Shown in pieces: positions 8,972 to 16,444 of a stretch of DNA of 64,000 nt (its first letter is position 1; every line of letters begins with the position of its first letter). The stretch lies in the NCBI GenBank assembly GCA_046049675.1, contig JBJORA010000018.1:1-64000 (forward strand), in the 5' to 3' direction. The notes under the pieces are model-generated. The model had not been told where the DNA came from. It did no database searches and was given only the letters and a program-made list of their open reading frames with translations. The stretch comes from CAIXQW01 sp046049675 (GTDB taxonomy: Bacteria > Bacteroidota > Bacteroidia > Chitinophagales > Chitinophagaceae). A program made the position numbers and the translations under genes.

Positions 8972-10375
8972 TTATTTGAAGATAGCACGCACAATGTCTA
9001 GGCCATTGGCGTAAAGCATCAAGCCAAGTAAAAGTACTAGACCTATGGTGTTTGCAATTTCCATGAAACGCTCGCCAGGCTTGCGGCCGGTAATCATTTC
9101 TATTAAAAGAAATAATACATAGCCACCGTCTAAGCCAGGAATTGGCAATAGGTTCATGAAGGCAAGTATTACACTTACATATGCCAAGATATTTAGAAAA
9201 CCCTCGAGTGTCCAAGTGTCAGGAAACCTACTTACAAATGTGCCAAAGCCGCCAAGGTTGTCTTTTACCTTCATTTCTTTACTTTGAAATAGGGCGCGCA
9301 AGCCTCGTGCATAGTCAACTGTATTTTCCCAAGTATAGCTCAAACCTCTTTTAAATGCGGCTGCAATATTGTAGTCTGTGAGTTCGTGCTTAAATATTTT
9401 CTTTATGTCATTTACTACGTATACACCAAGTGCTGCAGTCGTGTCGAGCGTAGCTGTAGTGGCAATTGTGTCTGCACCACGTAAAACAGTTACAGTTACA
9501 CTTGCAGCTAAAGGCAGTTTTGCTTTTGTAAGGCTGTCTTTTAATGCTTTTTGTGCTTGAGCATATTCGTTTAAGAAAGCCGCTGGCGCTCCTGCAAATG
9601 ACAAAATCTTATCGCCTTTTGCAATAGCGTCGCCACTAAACTTTACGTTGCTGCCAACACTATCTACAGTAAAAGGAATGCGCATACCCATAAATGATTT
9701 ACGCTTCAAAATAGATGCTACAGTTCCAGGAGGCAATTTTACTTCTGATGTTTTGCCATCGCGTACAATAGTCAACACTTTATCTGTACTAACACTAAAG
9801 GCAAGCTCTCGTGTTACACTGCCATAGTATTCAATCGGCTTGCCATTTACAGCAGTAATCATATCACCATCTCGTAAGCCAACAGTTTTTGCCAAACTAT
9901 CAGCAAATAAGCCATAGGTAAGGCTTTTCATTGGCAATTTACTTTCGCCATACTTAGCAAACATCAGCCAATAAGCAATAATGGCAATTAGTACGTTTAC
10001 GACAATACCGCCGAGCATTATTAATAAACGCTGCGGTGCAGTTTTGCTTCTAAATTCATCTGGCTTTGGTGGTGCAGCAAGCGCTTCTTTGTCGGCACTT
10101 TCGTCCATCATGCCTGCAATTTTTACATAGCCACCCAAAGGAAACCAACCGATCCCAAATTCTGTATCGCCTTTCTTTTTGCGCCACAAGGCAAATGGCA
10201 AAACATTACCAAACGGAAAGAAAAAGTCGAAGAAAAGAAAGAACTTTTCTACGCGTGTGCCAGTGCGACGAGCCGCATAATAATGACCCCACTCGTGTAA
10301 TATAATTAGTAAGCTAAGGGCTACAAAAAACTGAATAAACTGAATCCAGCCTGGCGTTAAAAATAAAAGTGTCAT
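8972..10375 (-). CDS. rseP: RseP-type site-2 intramembrane metalloprotease
   Basis: An inner-membrane zinc protease that cleaves transmembrane anti-sigma factors and signal-peptide remnants. Zinc motif HEWGH is at residues 27-31 in the first membrane helix, and GYVKIAGM, the membrane-reentrant loop motif, is at 82-89. A PDZ region follows at about 160-350 (LRDGDMITAVNGK). The second catalytic motif NLLPIPGLDGGY lies near 405-416, just before the last helices. Length 467 matches the family. Dxr is encoded nine bases upstream, the dxr-rseP order seen in many bacteria. A link with the ECF sigma factor at 53736-54320 is possible but cannot be shown from sequence. Confidence 0.93.
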   Translation of the reverse strand: MTLLFLTPGWIQFIQFFVALSLLIILHEWGHYYAARRTGTRVEKFFLFFDFFFPFGNVLPFALWRKKKGDTEFGIGWFPLGGYVKIAGMMDESADKEALAAPPKPDEFRSKTAPQRLLIMLGGIVVNVLIAIIAYWLMFAKYGESKLPMKSLTYGLFADSLAKTVGLRDGDMITAVNGKPIEYYGSVTRELAFSVSTDKVLTIVRDGKTSEVKLPPGTVASILKRKSFMGMRIPFTVDSVGSNVKFSGDAIAKGDKILSFAGAPAAFLNEYAQAQKALKDSLTKAKLPLAASVTVTVLRGADTIATTATLDTTAALGVYVVNDIKKIFKHELTDYNIAAAFKRGLSYTWENTVDYARGLRALFQSKEMKVKDNLGGFGTFVSRFPDTWTLEGFLNILAYVSVILAFMNLLPIPGLDGGYVLFLLIEMITGRKPGERFMEIANTIGLVLLLGLMLYANGLDIVRAIFK

Positions 10376-10384
10376 TTAAAATAT

Positions 10385-11551
10385 TTATTGGTAAGTAAAA
10401 TCTTTTAGTAGCTCGGTTGTTAGTTCGCGCGCTTGTGCATCGCTTTCTATATAATCGTTTAAGCTAGGTTTTTCAATGAATGGCATTTTAACCATGCATT
10501 GCTCAATTATATCGCTCATGCCTAAGAAACTTACGCGATTGTTTAAGAAAGCATCTACTACAATTTCGTTACTAGCATTCATGATGCACGGTGCGTTACC
10601 ACCTTTATGCATAGCATCTGTAGCAATTTGCAGATTTCTAAATGTGCGAACATCTGGCGCTTCAAAGCTTAGTGTTTCGTAATTTCTAAAGTCGAAGCGT
10701 GGAAAATTATTCTTGATGCGCTGCGGAAAGCCTAGTGCGTATTGAATAGGCAACTTCATATCGGGCAAGCCCATTTGCGCTTTCATGCTACCGTCTTCAA
10801 ATTGAACAATGCTGTGTACAATGCTTTGTTGATGTACAATTACTTCAATTTGGTCGTCGCGTAAATCAAACAGCCACTTAGCCTCTATCATTTCTAAGCC
10901 TTTGTTCATAAGGCTAGCGCTATCAATTGTAATCTTGGCGCCCATTGTCCAATTTGGATGCTGCAAGGCGTGTTGCTTTCTTACATTAATAAGAAAGTTT
11001 GGTTTTTTACCAACAAAAGGGCCACCGCTTGCTGTAAGAATAATTTTTTCAATCGGATTATTGTGTTCGCCAACAAGGCATTGAAAAATAGCAGAGTGTT
11101 CGCTATCTACAGGAATCAACTTTGCGCCCGTGCGTGCAGCTGTTGCAATTACAATATCGCCTGCTACAACAAGGGTTTCTTTATTTGCAAGTGCTACAGT
11201 TTTGCCTTGCTCTACAGCACTTAGGGTGCTTTTTAGTCCTGCAAAACCTACAATTGCAGCCAATAGCACATCGTAGTTATCCATCGCTGCTGTTTGAATT
11301 AGCGCAGATTCTCCAGCGTAAACAGTAATGTTATGTGGTTCTAAAGCTTCTTTTACTTTGGTGTACTTGCTTTCGTCGGTTACAACAACGATGCTTGGCT
11401 TAAACTTTAAGGCTTGTTCTATTAATAATGTATCATTGCTATGCGCAGAGAGTATTTCTGCGCAAAACAAATCGGGATTGTTCTCGATAACCTGCAGGGC
11501 TTGCGTACCTATGCTGCCTGTGCTACCAAATATGGCGATGCGTTTTTGCAT
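10385..11551 (-). CDS. dxr: 1-deoxy-D-xylulose 5-phosphate reductoisomerase
   Basis: The second step of the MEP isoprenoid pathway: DXP to MEP using NADPH. The N-terminal Rossmann loop is GSTGSIGTQ. The metal and substrate motifs follow: VDSEHSAIFQCL near residue 145, TASGGPF near 180 and DSASLMNKGLEMIEA near 210. The start is placed at MQKRIAIFG (11551), since an upstream Met at 11566 adds only five residues ahead of the conserved beginning. The resulting 388 residues fit the family. It is first in the minus-strand run dxr-rseP. The 286-base gap to rplU on the other strand should hold both promoters. Confidence 0.95.
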   Translation of the reverse strand: MQKRIAIFGSTGSIGTQALQVIENNPDLFCAEILSAHSNDTLLIEQALKFKPSIVVVTDESKYTKVKEALEPHNITVYAGESALIQTAAMDNYDVLLAAIVGFAGLKSTLSAVEQGKTVALANKETLVVAGDIVIATAARTGAKLIPVDSEHSAIFQCLVGEHNNPIEKIILTASGGPFVGKKPNFLINVRKQHALQHPNWTMGAKITIDSASLMNKGLEMIEAKWLFDLRDDQIEVIVHQQSIVHSIVQFEDGSMKAQMGLPDMKLPIQYALGFPQRIKNNFPRFDFRNYETLSFEAPDVRTFRNLQIATDAMHKGGNAPCIMNASNEIVVDAFLNNRVSFLGMSDIIEQCMVKMPFIEKPSLNDYIESDAQARELTTELLKDFTYQ

Positions 11552-11817
11552 TTTATGGGATTGCAAAGAAAAACCATTTGTATTGGACTGCCTTGTAAAA
11601 AGAATTAATAAAAGCCAAAATTTGCCAATATAAAATTGCTGCTTGCTTTGATAAATTTATGGCTGCGAAGAAGAATTGATGTTAATTTGGCCAGCAGAAG
11701 GTTCTATGTGCCGTGATTTATGTGACCTAGGTCATGCTATTGTGTTAATCCTGACTAAAGACAAGTAGAAACTTACAAATTGGCGCAAAAAAATGGGGCA
11801 TTTTGGCTTGCTTAGCT

Positions 11818-11825
11818 TACCTTTG
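11818..11825 (+). promoter_or_regulatory. Bacteroidota -7 element TACCTTTG for rplU-rpmA
   Basis: TACCTTTG matches the TAnnTTTG -7 consensus of Bacteroidota exactly and lies 27 bases before the rplU start. A TTGG at 11803 is closer than the usual -33 spacing, so only the -7 box is claimed. Confidence 0.6.
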
Positions 11826-11852
11826 CAGTCCTAAAAATTGGGGCAATTAACC

Positions 11853-12143
11853 ATGTTTGCAATAGTAGAAATAGCTGGACAACAGTTTAGAGTTAAGCAA
11901 GACGACAAGTTATACGTACATCGTCTTCAAGGAAATGCAGGAGATAGCATTAGTCCGAAAGTATTGATGGTGAGCAATGGCGGCAGCATCAGCATGAACA
12001 GCGGTAGCGTAAGCGCAGAAATCTTGGGTCACTTACAAGGCGACAAGGTAATTACGTTCCACAAGAAGCGTCGTAAGGGTTTTGCCAAGAAAATTGGTCA
12101 TCGCCAAGCTTTAACGCAAGTAAAAATTAATAGCATCGCTTAA
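11853..12143 (+). CDS. rplU: 50S ribosomal protein L21
   Basis: The 96-residue protein begins MFAIVEIAGQQFRVKQDD and contains the family's C-terminal KKRRKGFAKKIGHRQ, which contacts 23S rRNA. The Met at 11853 is chosen over one at 11838 because MFAIVEIAGQQ is the canonical N-terminus and the upstream Met overlaps the likely transcription start. L27 is encoded 43 bases downstream in the standard rplU-rpmA pair, between the TACCTTTG box and the terminator at 12455. Confidence 0.97.
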   Translation: MFAIVEIAGQQFRVKQDDKLYVHRLQGNAGDSISPKVLMVSNGGSISMNSGSVSAEILGHLQGDKVITFHKKRRKGFAKKIGHRQALTQVKINSIA

Positions 12144-12186
12144 TTTTATTATTCAATTTATTAAAACAATTAAAAAGTAAGATACC

Positions 12187-12432
12187 ATGGCACATAAAAA
12201 AGGTGAAGGTTCGGTAAAAAATAACCGCGATAGTCAAGCAAAGCGTTTAGGCGTTAAGATATTTGGTGGTCAGGCAGCCGTTGCTGGTAATATTATTGTT
12301 CGTCAGCGTGGCACAAAGTTTCATCCAGGCACTAATGTAGGTGTTGGTAAGGATTGGACTTTATTTGCATTGGCTGATGGTGTAGTAGAGTTTAAGAAGA
12401 CAACTACAAGAACTACAGTAAGCATTGCTTAA
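12187..12432 (+). CDS. rpmA: 50S ribosomal protein L27
   Basis: The 81-residue protein starts MAHKKGEGSVKNNRDSQAKR, the conserved flexible N-terminal arm that reaches the peptidyl-transferase centre. The core VRQRGTKFHPGTNVG is also present. There is no cleavable N-terminal extension of the Firmicutes type. The gene is followed by a clear rho-independent terminator, so rplU-rpmA is a compact two-gene unit. Confidence 0.97.
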   Translation: MAHKKGEGSVKNNRDSQAKRLGVKIFGGQAAVAGNIIVRQRGTKFHPGTNVGVGKDWTLFALADGVVEFKKTTTRTTVSIA

Positions 12433-12454
12433 TTAGTAGAAGAAAATAATTTGG

Positions 12455-12484
12455 AAACGCTGGCAGAGATGCTGGCGTTTTTTT
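12455..12484 (+). terminator. rho-independent terminator of rplU-rpmA
   Basis: The stem is AAACGC-TGGCA, loop GAGA, then TGCTG-GCGTTT (11 pairs, two G-T), followed by a run of seven T. It begins 22 bases after the rpmA stop. Confidence 0.88.
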
Positions 12485-12522
12485 GTGGGGTATAGTATCA
12501 GTAACCTTAGGGAGATTAGGTG

Positions 12523-13133
12523 TTTGGCTAAAGCCAAATGATACAAATTCGTGGCAACTAGGAATGGGCTAAAGCCGCATTCCTAGTTCGTGTAAACCTG
12601 AATAGAAAGTCTATGTATCATTAGGTGTTTTATGTTATGCATTTCGCATCCTAGCCTCCTGCTTTAGGAGGAGGCGAACAATAATATTGTCCGATTTTAT
12701 GTGGCTTTAGCCAAAATATTTATGTTTCGAAAAACCGTACATCTAAATAGCCTAGACAATTTGGCTAAAGCCATGTGGTTCAACATGGCTGCTTACTAGG
12801 AATGGGCTAAAGCCGCATTCCTTTTGCAATGTTTGCGGAACTAGTAGTAACCATGAAGTGTTTACCATTTATTTGCCTCCTGCTTTAGCAGGAGGCAAAT
12901 AAATGTTTTATATTCTTTGGCTTTAGCCAAACTACAAATGGATAGATTTGGCTAAAGCCAAATGGCTTGTGTTCCTCTAACTAGGAATGGGCTAAAGCCG
13001 CATTCCTAGTTCTAACAATGCGAATTCAAGGTCTTTGTGCAATTAGGTGTTATATGTTATGCATGCCGTTTTATAGCCTCCTGCTTCAGCAGGAGGCTAT
13101 AAATGATAATTAGTTTTATATGGCTTTAGCCAC
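12523..13133. repeat. left REP-type palindrome array, units 1-3
   Basis: Three units of four imperfect hairpins share the core GGCTAAAGCC. Each unit runs A (TTTGGCTAAAGCCAAA), B (AGGAATG-GGCTAAAGCC-G-CATTCCT, one bulged G), C (GCCTCCTGC-TTTA-GCAGGAGGC), then A' (A with loop TTTA, hence inverted). Positions: A 12523, 12760, 12947; B 12556, 12798, 12979; C 12654, 12867 (17-bp stem to 12904), 13071 (to 13102); A' 12701, 12916, 13121. Spacers show two unit types, ordered I-II-I. The whole 611-base block recurs in direct orientation at 13742-14362. Much of the 12485-13225 gap is this array. Confidence 0.9.
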
Positions 13134-13225
13134 ATAATTTAGCGTTAGCATTGCCTTGCTAAGGGAGCATTATTTCTTCTAGCATAAGGAGGCCAATGAA
13201 AAGTTATTACTCGCAGCTGCCACCT

Positions 13226-13669
13226 TTAGTCGGAATCTTCATGTTTCGAAAATCCATAAAGGCCAATAAACTCATCGTACTCTTGCTGATAGGTCTTTTT
13301 ACTATGGTGGCTTTCTTGGTTTTTGATGTACAATCTAACTTTGTCCAAAATTGATTCAGAAACCGACACAGCATAGTACTCGTCTTGCCACTCAAATTTT
13401 TGAGCAGTAAGTTTGTTCTTATTTATCCAAAAAGAAGACTCGCCTTTTATTAACTGCATCACCTTTTGAATGGTTTGATCTAGTCCCATAGAAACTAAAC
13501 AATGGCAGTGGTCGGAGTAGCCATTGACAAAGTCGATGAAGATACCTTTTTGTTTGGCATTTTCTCGGATATGTTGCCAAACCTTGTAGCGTAGTTCTTT
13601 AGTATTTAGGAAAGGGTAGCGGTTTTTTGTGCTCCAAACAAAATGGATATAAACTTTTACAAAAGACAT
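13226..13669 (-). CDS. REP-associated Y1 (HUH) transposase, IS200-like
   Basis: The 147-residue single-domain protein has the Y1 transposase signature: metal-binding HCH at residues 54-56 (SDHCHCLVS), and the catalytic tyrosine in YIKNQESHH with Tyr114, Gln118 and His121-122. The N-terminus FVKVYIHFVWSTKNRYPF is typical of the family. All catalytic residues are present and the frame is intact, so it may be active. There is no TnpB and no IS200 end structure is evident. It lies alone between two direct copies of a palindrome array, which is how REP-associated tyrosine transposases (RAYTs) that cut and spread REP hairpins are arranged. It reads opposite to rpmA. Its last codons share a 12-mer with the array spacers. 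Confidence 0.9.
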   Translation of the reverse strand: MSFVKVYIHFVWSTKNRYPFLNTKELRYKVWQHIRENAKQKGIFIDFVNGYSDHCHCLVSMGLDQTIQKVMQLIKGESSFWINKNKLTAQKFEWQDEYYAVSVSESILDKVRLYIKNQESHHSKKTYQQEYDEFIGLYGFSKHEDSD

Positions 13670-13741
13670 GCTGCAATATTCTTAAGCAATTTGCTTATTA
13701 TACTTGTTAGGCTTGTCAATATTATCCACAAGGTTTTATTG

Positions 13742-14362
13742 TTTGGCTAAAGCCAAATATTTTGTCTGCCTCTCTGGCTAGGAATGGGCTAAAGCCGCAT
13801 TCCTAGTTCTAATAATGCGAATTCAAAGTCTATGTGTCATTAGGTGTTATATATTATGCATGCCGTTTTCTAGCCTCCTGCTTTAATAGGAGGCGAACAA
13901 TATTATTGTCCGGTTTTATTTGGCTTTAGCCAAAATATCTATGTTTCGAAAAACCGTACATCTAAATAGCCTAAATAATTTGGCTAAAGCCAAATGAGTA
14001 CAACACAGCTGCTAACTAGGAATGGGCTAAAGCCGCATTCCTTTGCGATGCTTGCTGAACCAGAAGTAGCCATGAAGTGTTTAGCATTGAAATGCCTCCT
14101 GCTTTAGCAGGAGGCAACCTGTAATGTTTTATGTTCTTTGGCTTTAGCCAAACTACAAATGTGTAGAGGTTTGGCTAAAGCCAAATATTTTGTCTGCCTC
14201 TCTGGCTAGGAATGGGCTAAAGCCGCATTCCTAGTTCTAATAATTTGAATGTAAAGTCAAAGAATATTTGGATATTAATAGCTGTTAAGCATTCCGCTTC
14301 CTAGCCTCCTGCTTCAGCAGGAGGCTAGGAATAGCGTTCAATATTATTTGGCTTTAGCCAAA
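13742..14362. repeat. right REP-type palindrome array, units 4-6
   Basis: This is a second copy of the I-II-I module, same orientation as the left array. A 13742, 13979, 14170; B 13778, 14018, 14206; C 13873 (decayed: GCTTTAATAGG centre), 14094, 14298 (15-bp stem to 14331); A' 13919, 14137, 14347. Spacers match the left copy: ATGTTTCGAAAAACCGTACA occurs after A' of units 1 and 4, and CATGAAGTGTTTA between B and C of units 2 and 5. The array begins 72 bases beyond the transposase start codon. Confidence 0.9.
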
Positions 14363-14452
14363 ATCTTTATGTTTCAAAAAACCGTACAGCTGAATCGCTG
14401 TGTTCCTAGTTTAATTGCTATTGTCTCGGTGGCGGTGACTAATATTCATGCA

Positions 14453-14516
14453 ACACCTGCCTGCTGCTTAGGCATGAGGCGAAGATAACATTCGACTTTA
14501 TTTGGCTTTAGCCAAA
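14453..14516. repeat. decayed seventh palindrome unit (C remnant plus A')
   Basis: A damaged C hairpin (GCCTGCTGCTTAGGCATGAGGC, 14457-14480 region) is followed by an intact A' hairpin TTTGGCTTTAGCCAAA at 14501-14516. It marks the right limit of the array. The stretch from here to the next gene at 14728 is AT-rich with nothing recognised. Confidence 0.65.
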
Positions 14517-14727
14517 CAGCACTTATCTCATTGGTAAATAGCTAACAGATTTTGATATCTAAAGAGAGATTAAATATTAGGAGTGTTTATATTTTCAATT
14601 TCTTCTTTGACTAGTTTCAACCCTGCTTTTCTTTCACCTTTCCAAAATTGCTTTTTAAGAAATTTCCTTAGGTGTTTTTTTCTCTAGCCTGCAACAGTCA
14701 GAATGCCATTTTTTTTGTTTGCCACTT

Positions 14728-15294
14728 TTAGCGTTTTATATATTTTCTGAATATTGTAGAATATGCATCGCCAAAATGGACTATACTTATGGTATCAAAT
14801 CTAATGGTTTGCGGTTTTGGGTCAAGCTTTCCATTTGCATCGTAGTTGTGAATTCCGACGCTTGTGCCTGTTACACGCTTAATTTCTCCAATCCAAAAAT
14901 CTACTTTGTCTTCGTTGATATTTTCGACAATAACATGTAGATCATATGATTTTAAGGTTCTAAAGATATCTGCCCAGCTAGTCAATGGTAACTGCTTATC
15001 AAATCCGTAGGCACTAGTAAGTATTCCCTCAGCCTTTAGTATTTTCCGCTGAGTCCGCTCAACACTTGAATGTCTTATGCTATCAAAATCGTCAAGCCGT
15101 ATTATAGCGTAGCCGTCCAGTGAAAATTCTCTGTCACGCTGTAGAAACAAGAAGTTTTTTGACAAGGCCAAAATAAACCCTGTAAGGTTTTCTTCCTCGC
15201 CACAGACAGTTCTAAAAATCTTGACGTAAGCTTTTTTGTCTGCATAATTTTGCAGCATCAAATTGTAAGCCTTGATTTTTTGTCTATTTGTCAT
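14728..15294 (-). CDS. hypothetical protein, two possible small beta-barrel segments
   Basis: A 188-residue soluble protein without signal peptide, membrane segment or recognised domain. Residues ~20-75 (VKIFRTVCGEEENLTGFIL...FLFLQRDREFSLDGYAIIR) and ~125-185 (LHVIVENINEDKVDFWIGEI...IRFDTISIVHFGDAYS) both read as beta-rich segments. Each starts with a charged turn and ends in a 'D-x-I-x-x-x-x-F/H' strand, so an internal repeat of Sm-like or barrel type is possible. It lies between the palindrome array and the H1-like gene on the minus strand. The frame is long and clean and so probably real; function unknown. Confidence 0.6.
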   Translation of the reverse strand: MTNRQKIKAYNLMLQNYADKKAYVKIFRTVCGEEENLTGFILALSKNFLFLQRDREFSLDGYAIIRLDDFDSIRHSSVERTQRKILKAEGILTSAYGFDKQLPLTSWADIFRTLKSYDLHVIVENINEDKVDFWIGEIKRVTGTSVGIHNYDANGKLDPKPQTIRFDTISIVHFGDAYSTIFRKYIKR

Positions 15295-15416
15295 TTGAAA
15301 GGTGATTGGTAGTGCGTTGTGGATAGCACAATATTATAAGTTATACAAGATCTATCCAACTATTAAAGCAATGTTGGATAAAGTCCTTATTCGCTTAATT
15401 TTTCATCCCACAAAAA

Positions 15417-15440
15417 AAGTCCCAACTTTCGCTGGGACTT
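15417..15440 (-). terminator. rho-independent terminator of the H1-like gene
   Basis: Stem AAGTCCCA / TGGGACTT with an 8-base loop, followed on the minus strand by seven T (plus-strand A-run 15412-15418). The same stem sequence recurs at 33752-33771 after cspA. Confidence 0.85.
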
Positions 15441-15492
15441 GAAGTCTTTTGAAGTAAGGCTGCTTAGCGCAAGACCTACGATCAGGTTGATC

Positions 15493-15717
15493 TTACTTCT
15501 TAGCTGCCTTTTTAGGAGCTGCCTTCTTAGCTGCTTTTTTAGGAGCTGCTTTCTTAGCTGCTGCTTTTTTAGGAGCTGCTGCCTTCTTAGGAGCTGCTTT
15601 CTTAGCTGCTTTTTTAGGAGCTGCTTTTTTTGCTGCTGCTTTTTTAGGAGCTGCTTTCTTTGCTGCTGCTTTCTTTGGAGCCGCTTTTTTTGCTGCTGCT
15701 TTTTTTGCTTTCGCCAT
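15493..15717 (-). CDS. Lys/Ala/Pro-rich histone H1-like DNA-binding protein
   Basis: The 74 residues consist almost only of A, K and P: MAKAKKAAAKKAAPKKAA and then irregular repeats of (A)PKKAA and (A)KKAA to the end. This resembles the C-terminal tail of eukaryotic H1 and bacterial Hc1/HctB or AlgP tails, which bind DNA through charge without a fold. Role in the nucleoid is inferred from composition alone. At DNA level the gene is a tandem array of AGCTGCTTTCTTAGC-like units, prone to slippage and length variation. A strong terminator follows. Upstream lies an unusually T-rich stretch. The opposite strand has an open Cys/Phe-rich frame that is an artefact of the repeats. Confidence 0.8.
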   Translation of the reverse strand: MAKAKKAAAKKAAPKKAAAKKAAPKKAAAKKAAPKKAAKKAAPKKAAAPKKAAAKKAAPKKAAKKAAPKKAAKK

Positions 15718-16391
15718 TTGTGTTTTGAATTTATTGGTTAGTAAATTGATAAAGAACTAGCACAAATATATAAGGTTTTTTTTACAACAAAATTTTTTTC
15801 AATATTTTTTTTGGAGGTGCTATCACTAAAATAGCTTAGCGGTAATGGATTATAGCTATAGTATATCAGGCTTCAAGTTATGTAAGTTGATGTAGTGTAG
15901 CACAATATGTATTTCAATGATTGCCTGTAATATCAATAAAATTAAGTGTTTGCAGCGCCGCACAAATGCGTAGTACGTTAGACTTTACTATGTTAATGTA
16001 AGTACATTTTATACTTCGTATCTTCTATTAGCGCCGAGAAAATTAGTTAAAAAAAATTTTTGTGAAACAGCAAAAAAAATTCCATTTCGTCCAAGTTTGT
16101 GGCCTTTTTTAGAGTTGATGCGCATTTTTCGAACTCGAGCGCTATCGTTGCAGCATACAATAAAAACTAAAAGTTCAAAGCATTAAAGTTGAAATTAAAG
16201 CATCATTTGTAACGCATATGTTCAAAGTACTTCTAGCAAAACAGTTTTTTTTGTGTTAGGTAAATGCATATTTTGTTGCTGTAGTATTTAAGCGTAAGAA
16301 CTTTTGGATTTGCCTAATGGCATGTATAGCGATGTTGTTTTATTTAAACATATTCAGTGTACATTTTACCATTGCTTACCTCTGTACTAAA
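15718..16391. other. 674-base intergenic stretch, no gene seen
   Basis: It holds homopolymer T tracts at about 15777-15812 close to the H1-like gene, presumably part of its promoter or 5' leader. No open frame with coding character, tRNA or hairpin array was recognised in the rest. Confidence 0.5.
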
Positions 16392-16419
16392 TAAAAAAGG
16401 GCCGCATCATCTGCAGCCC
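16392..16419 (-). terminator. rho-independent terminator of the LRR gene
   Basis: On the minus strand GGGCTGCA-GATGA-TGCGGCCC forms an 8-pair stem (one G-T), followed by TTTTTTATTT. It lies 25 bases beyond the stop of the leucine-rich-repeat gene. Confidence 0.85.
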
Positions 16420-16444
16420 TCTTGTACTAATAAGATTATTGTTT

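Noticed and set aside
13722..13730. Perfect DnaA box TTATCCACA
   Set aside because: A single box without a cluster, AT-rich unwinding region or dnaA/dnaN nearby does not support an origin.
12485..14530. CRISPR array
   Set aside because: Repeats are themselves palindromes of several kinds, spacers are conserved between units, and no cas gene is present.
15439..15741. Cys/Phe-rich 100-codon frame on the plus strand
   Set aside because: It is the antisense reading of the Lys/Ala codon repeats of the H1-like gene.
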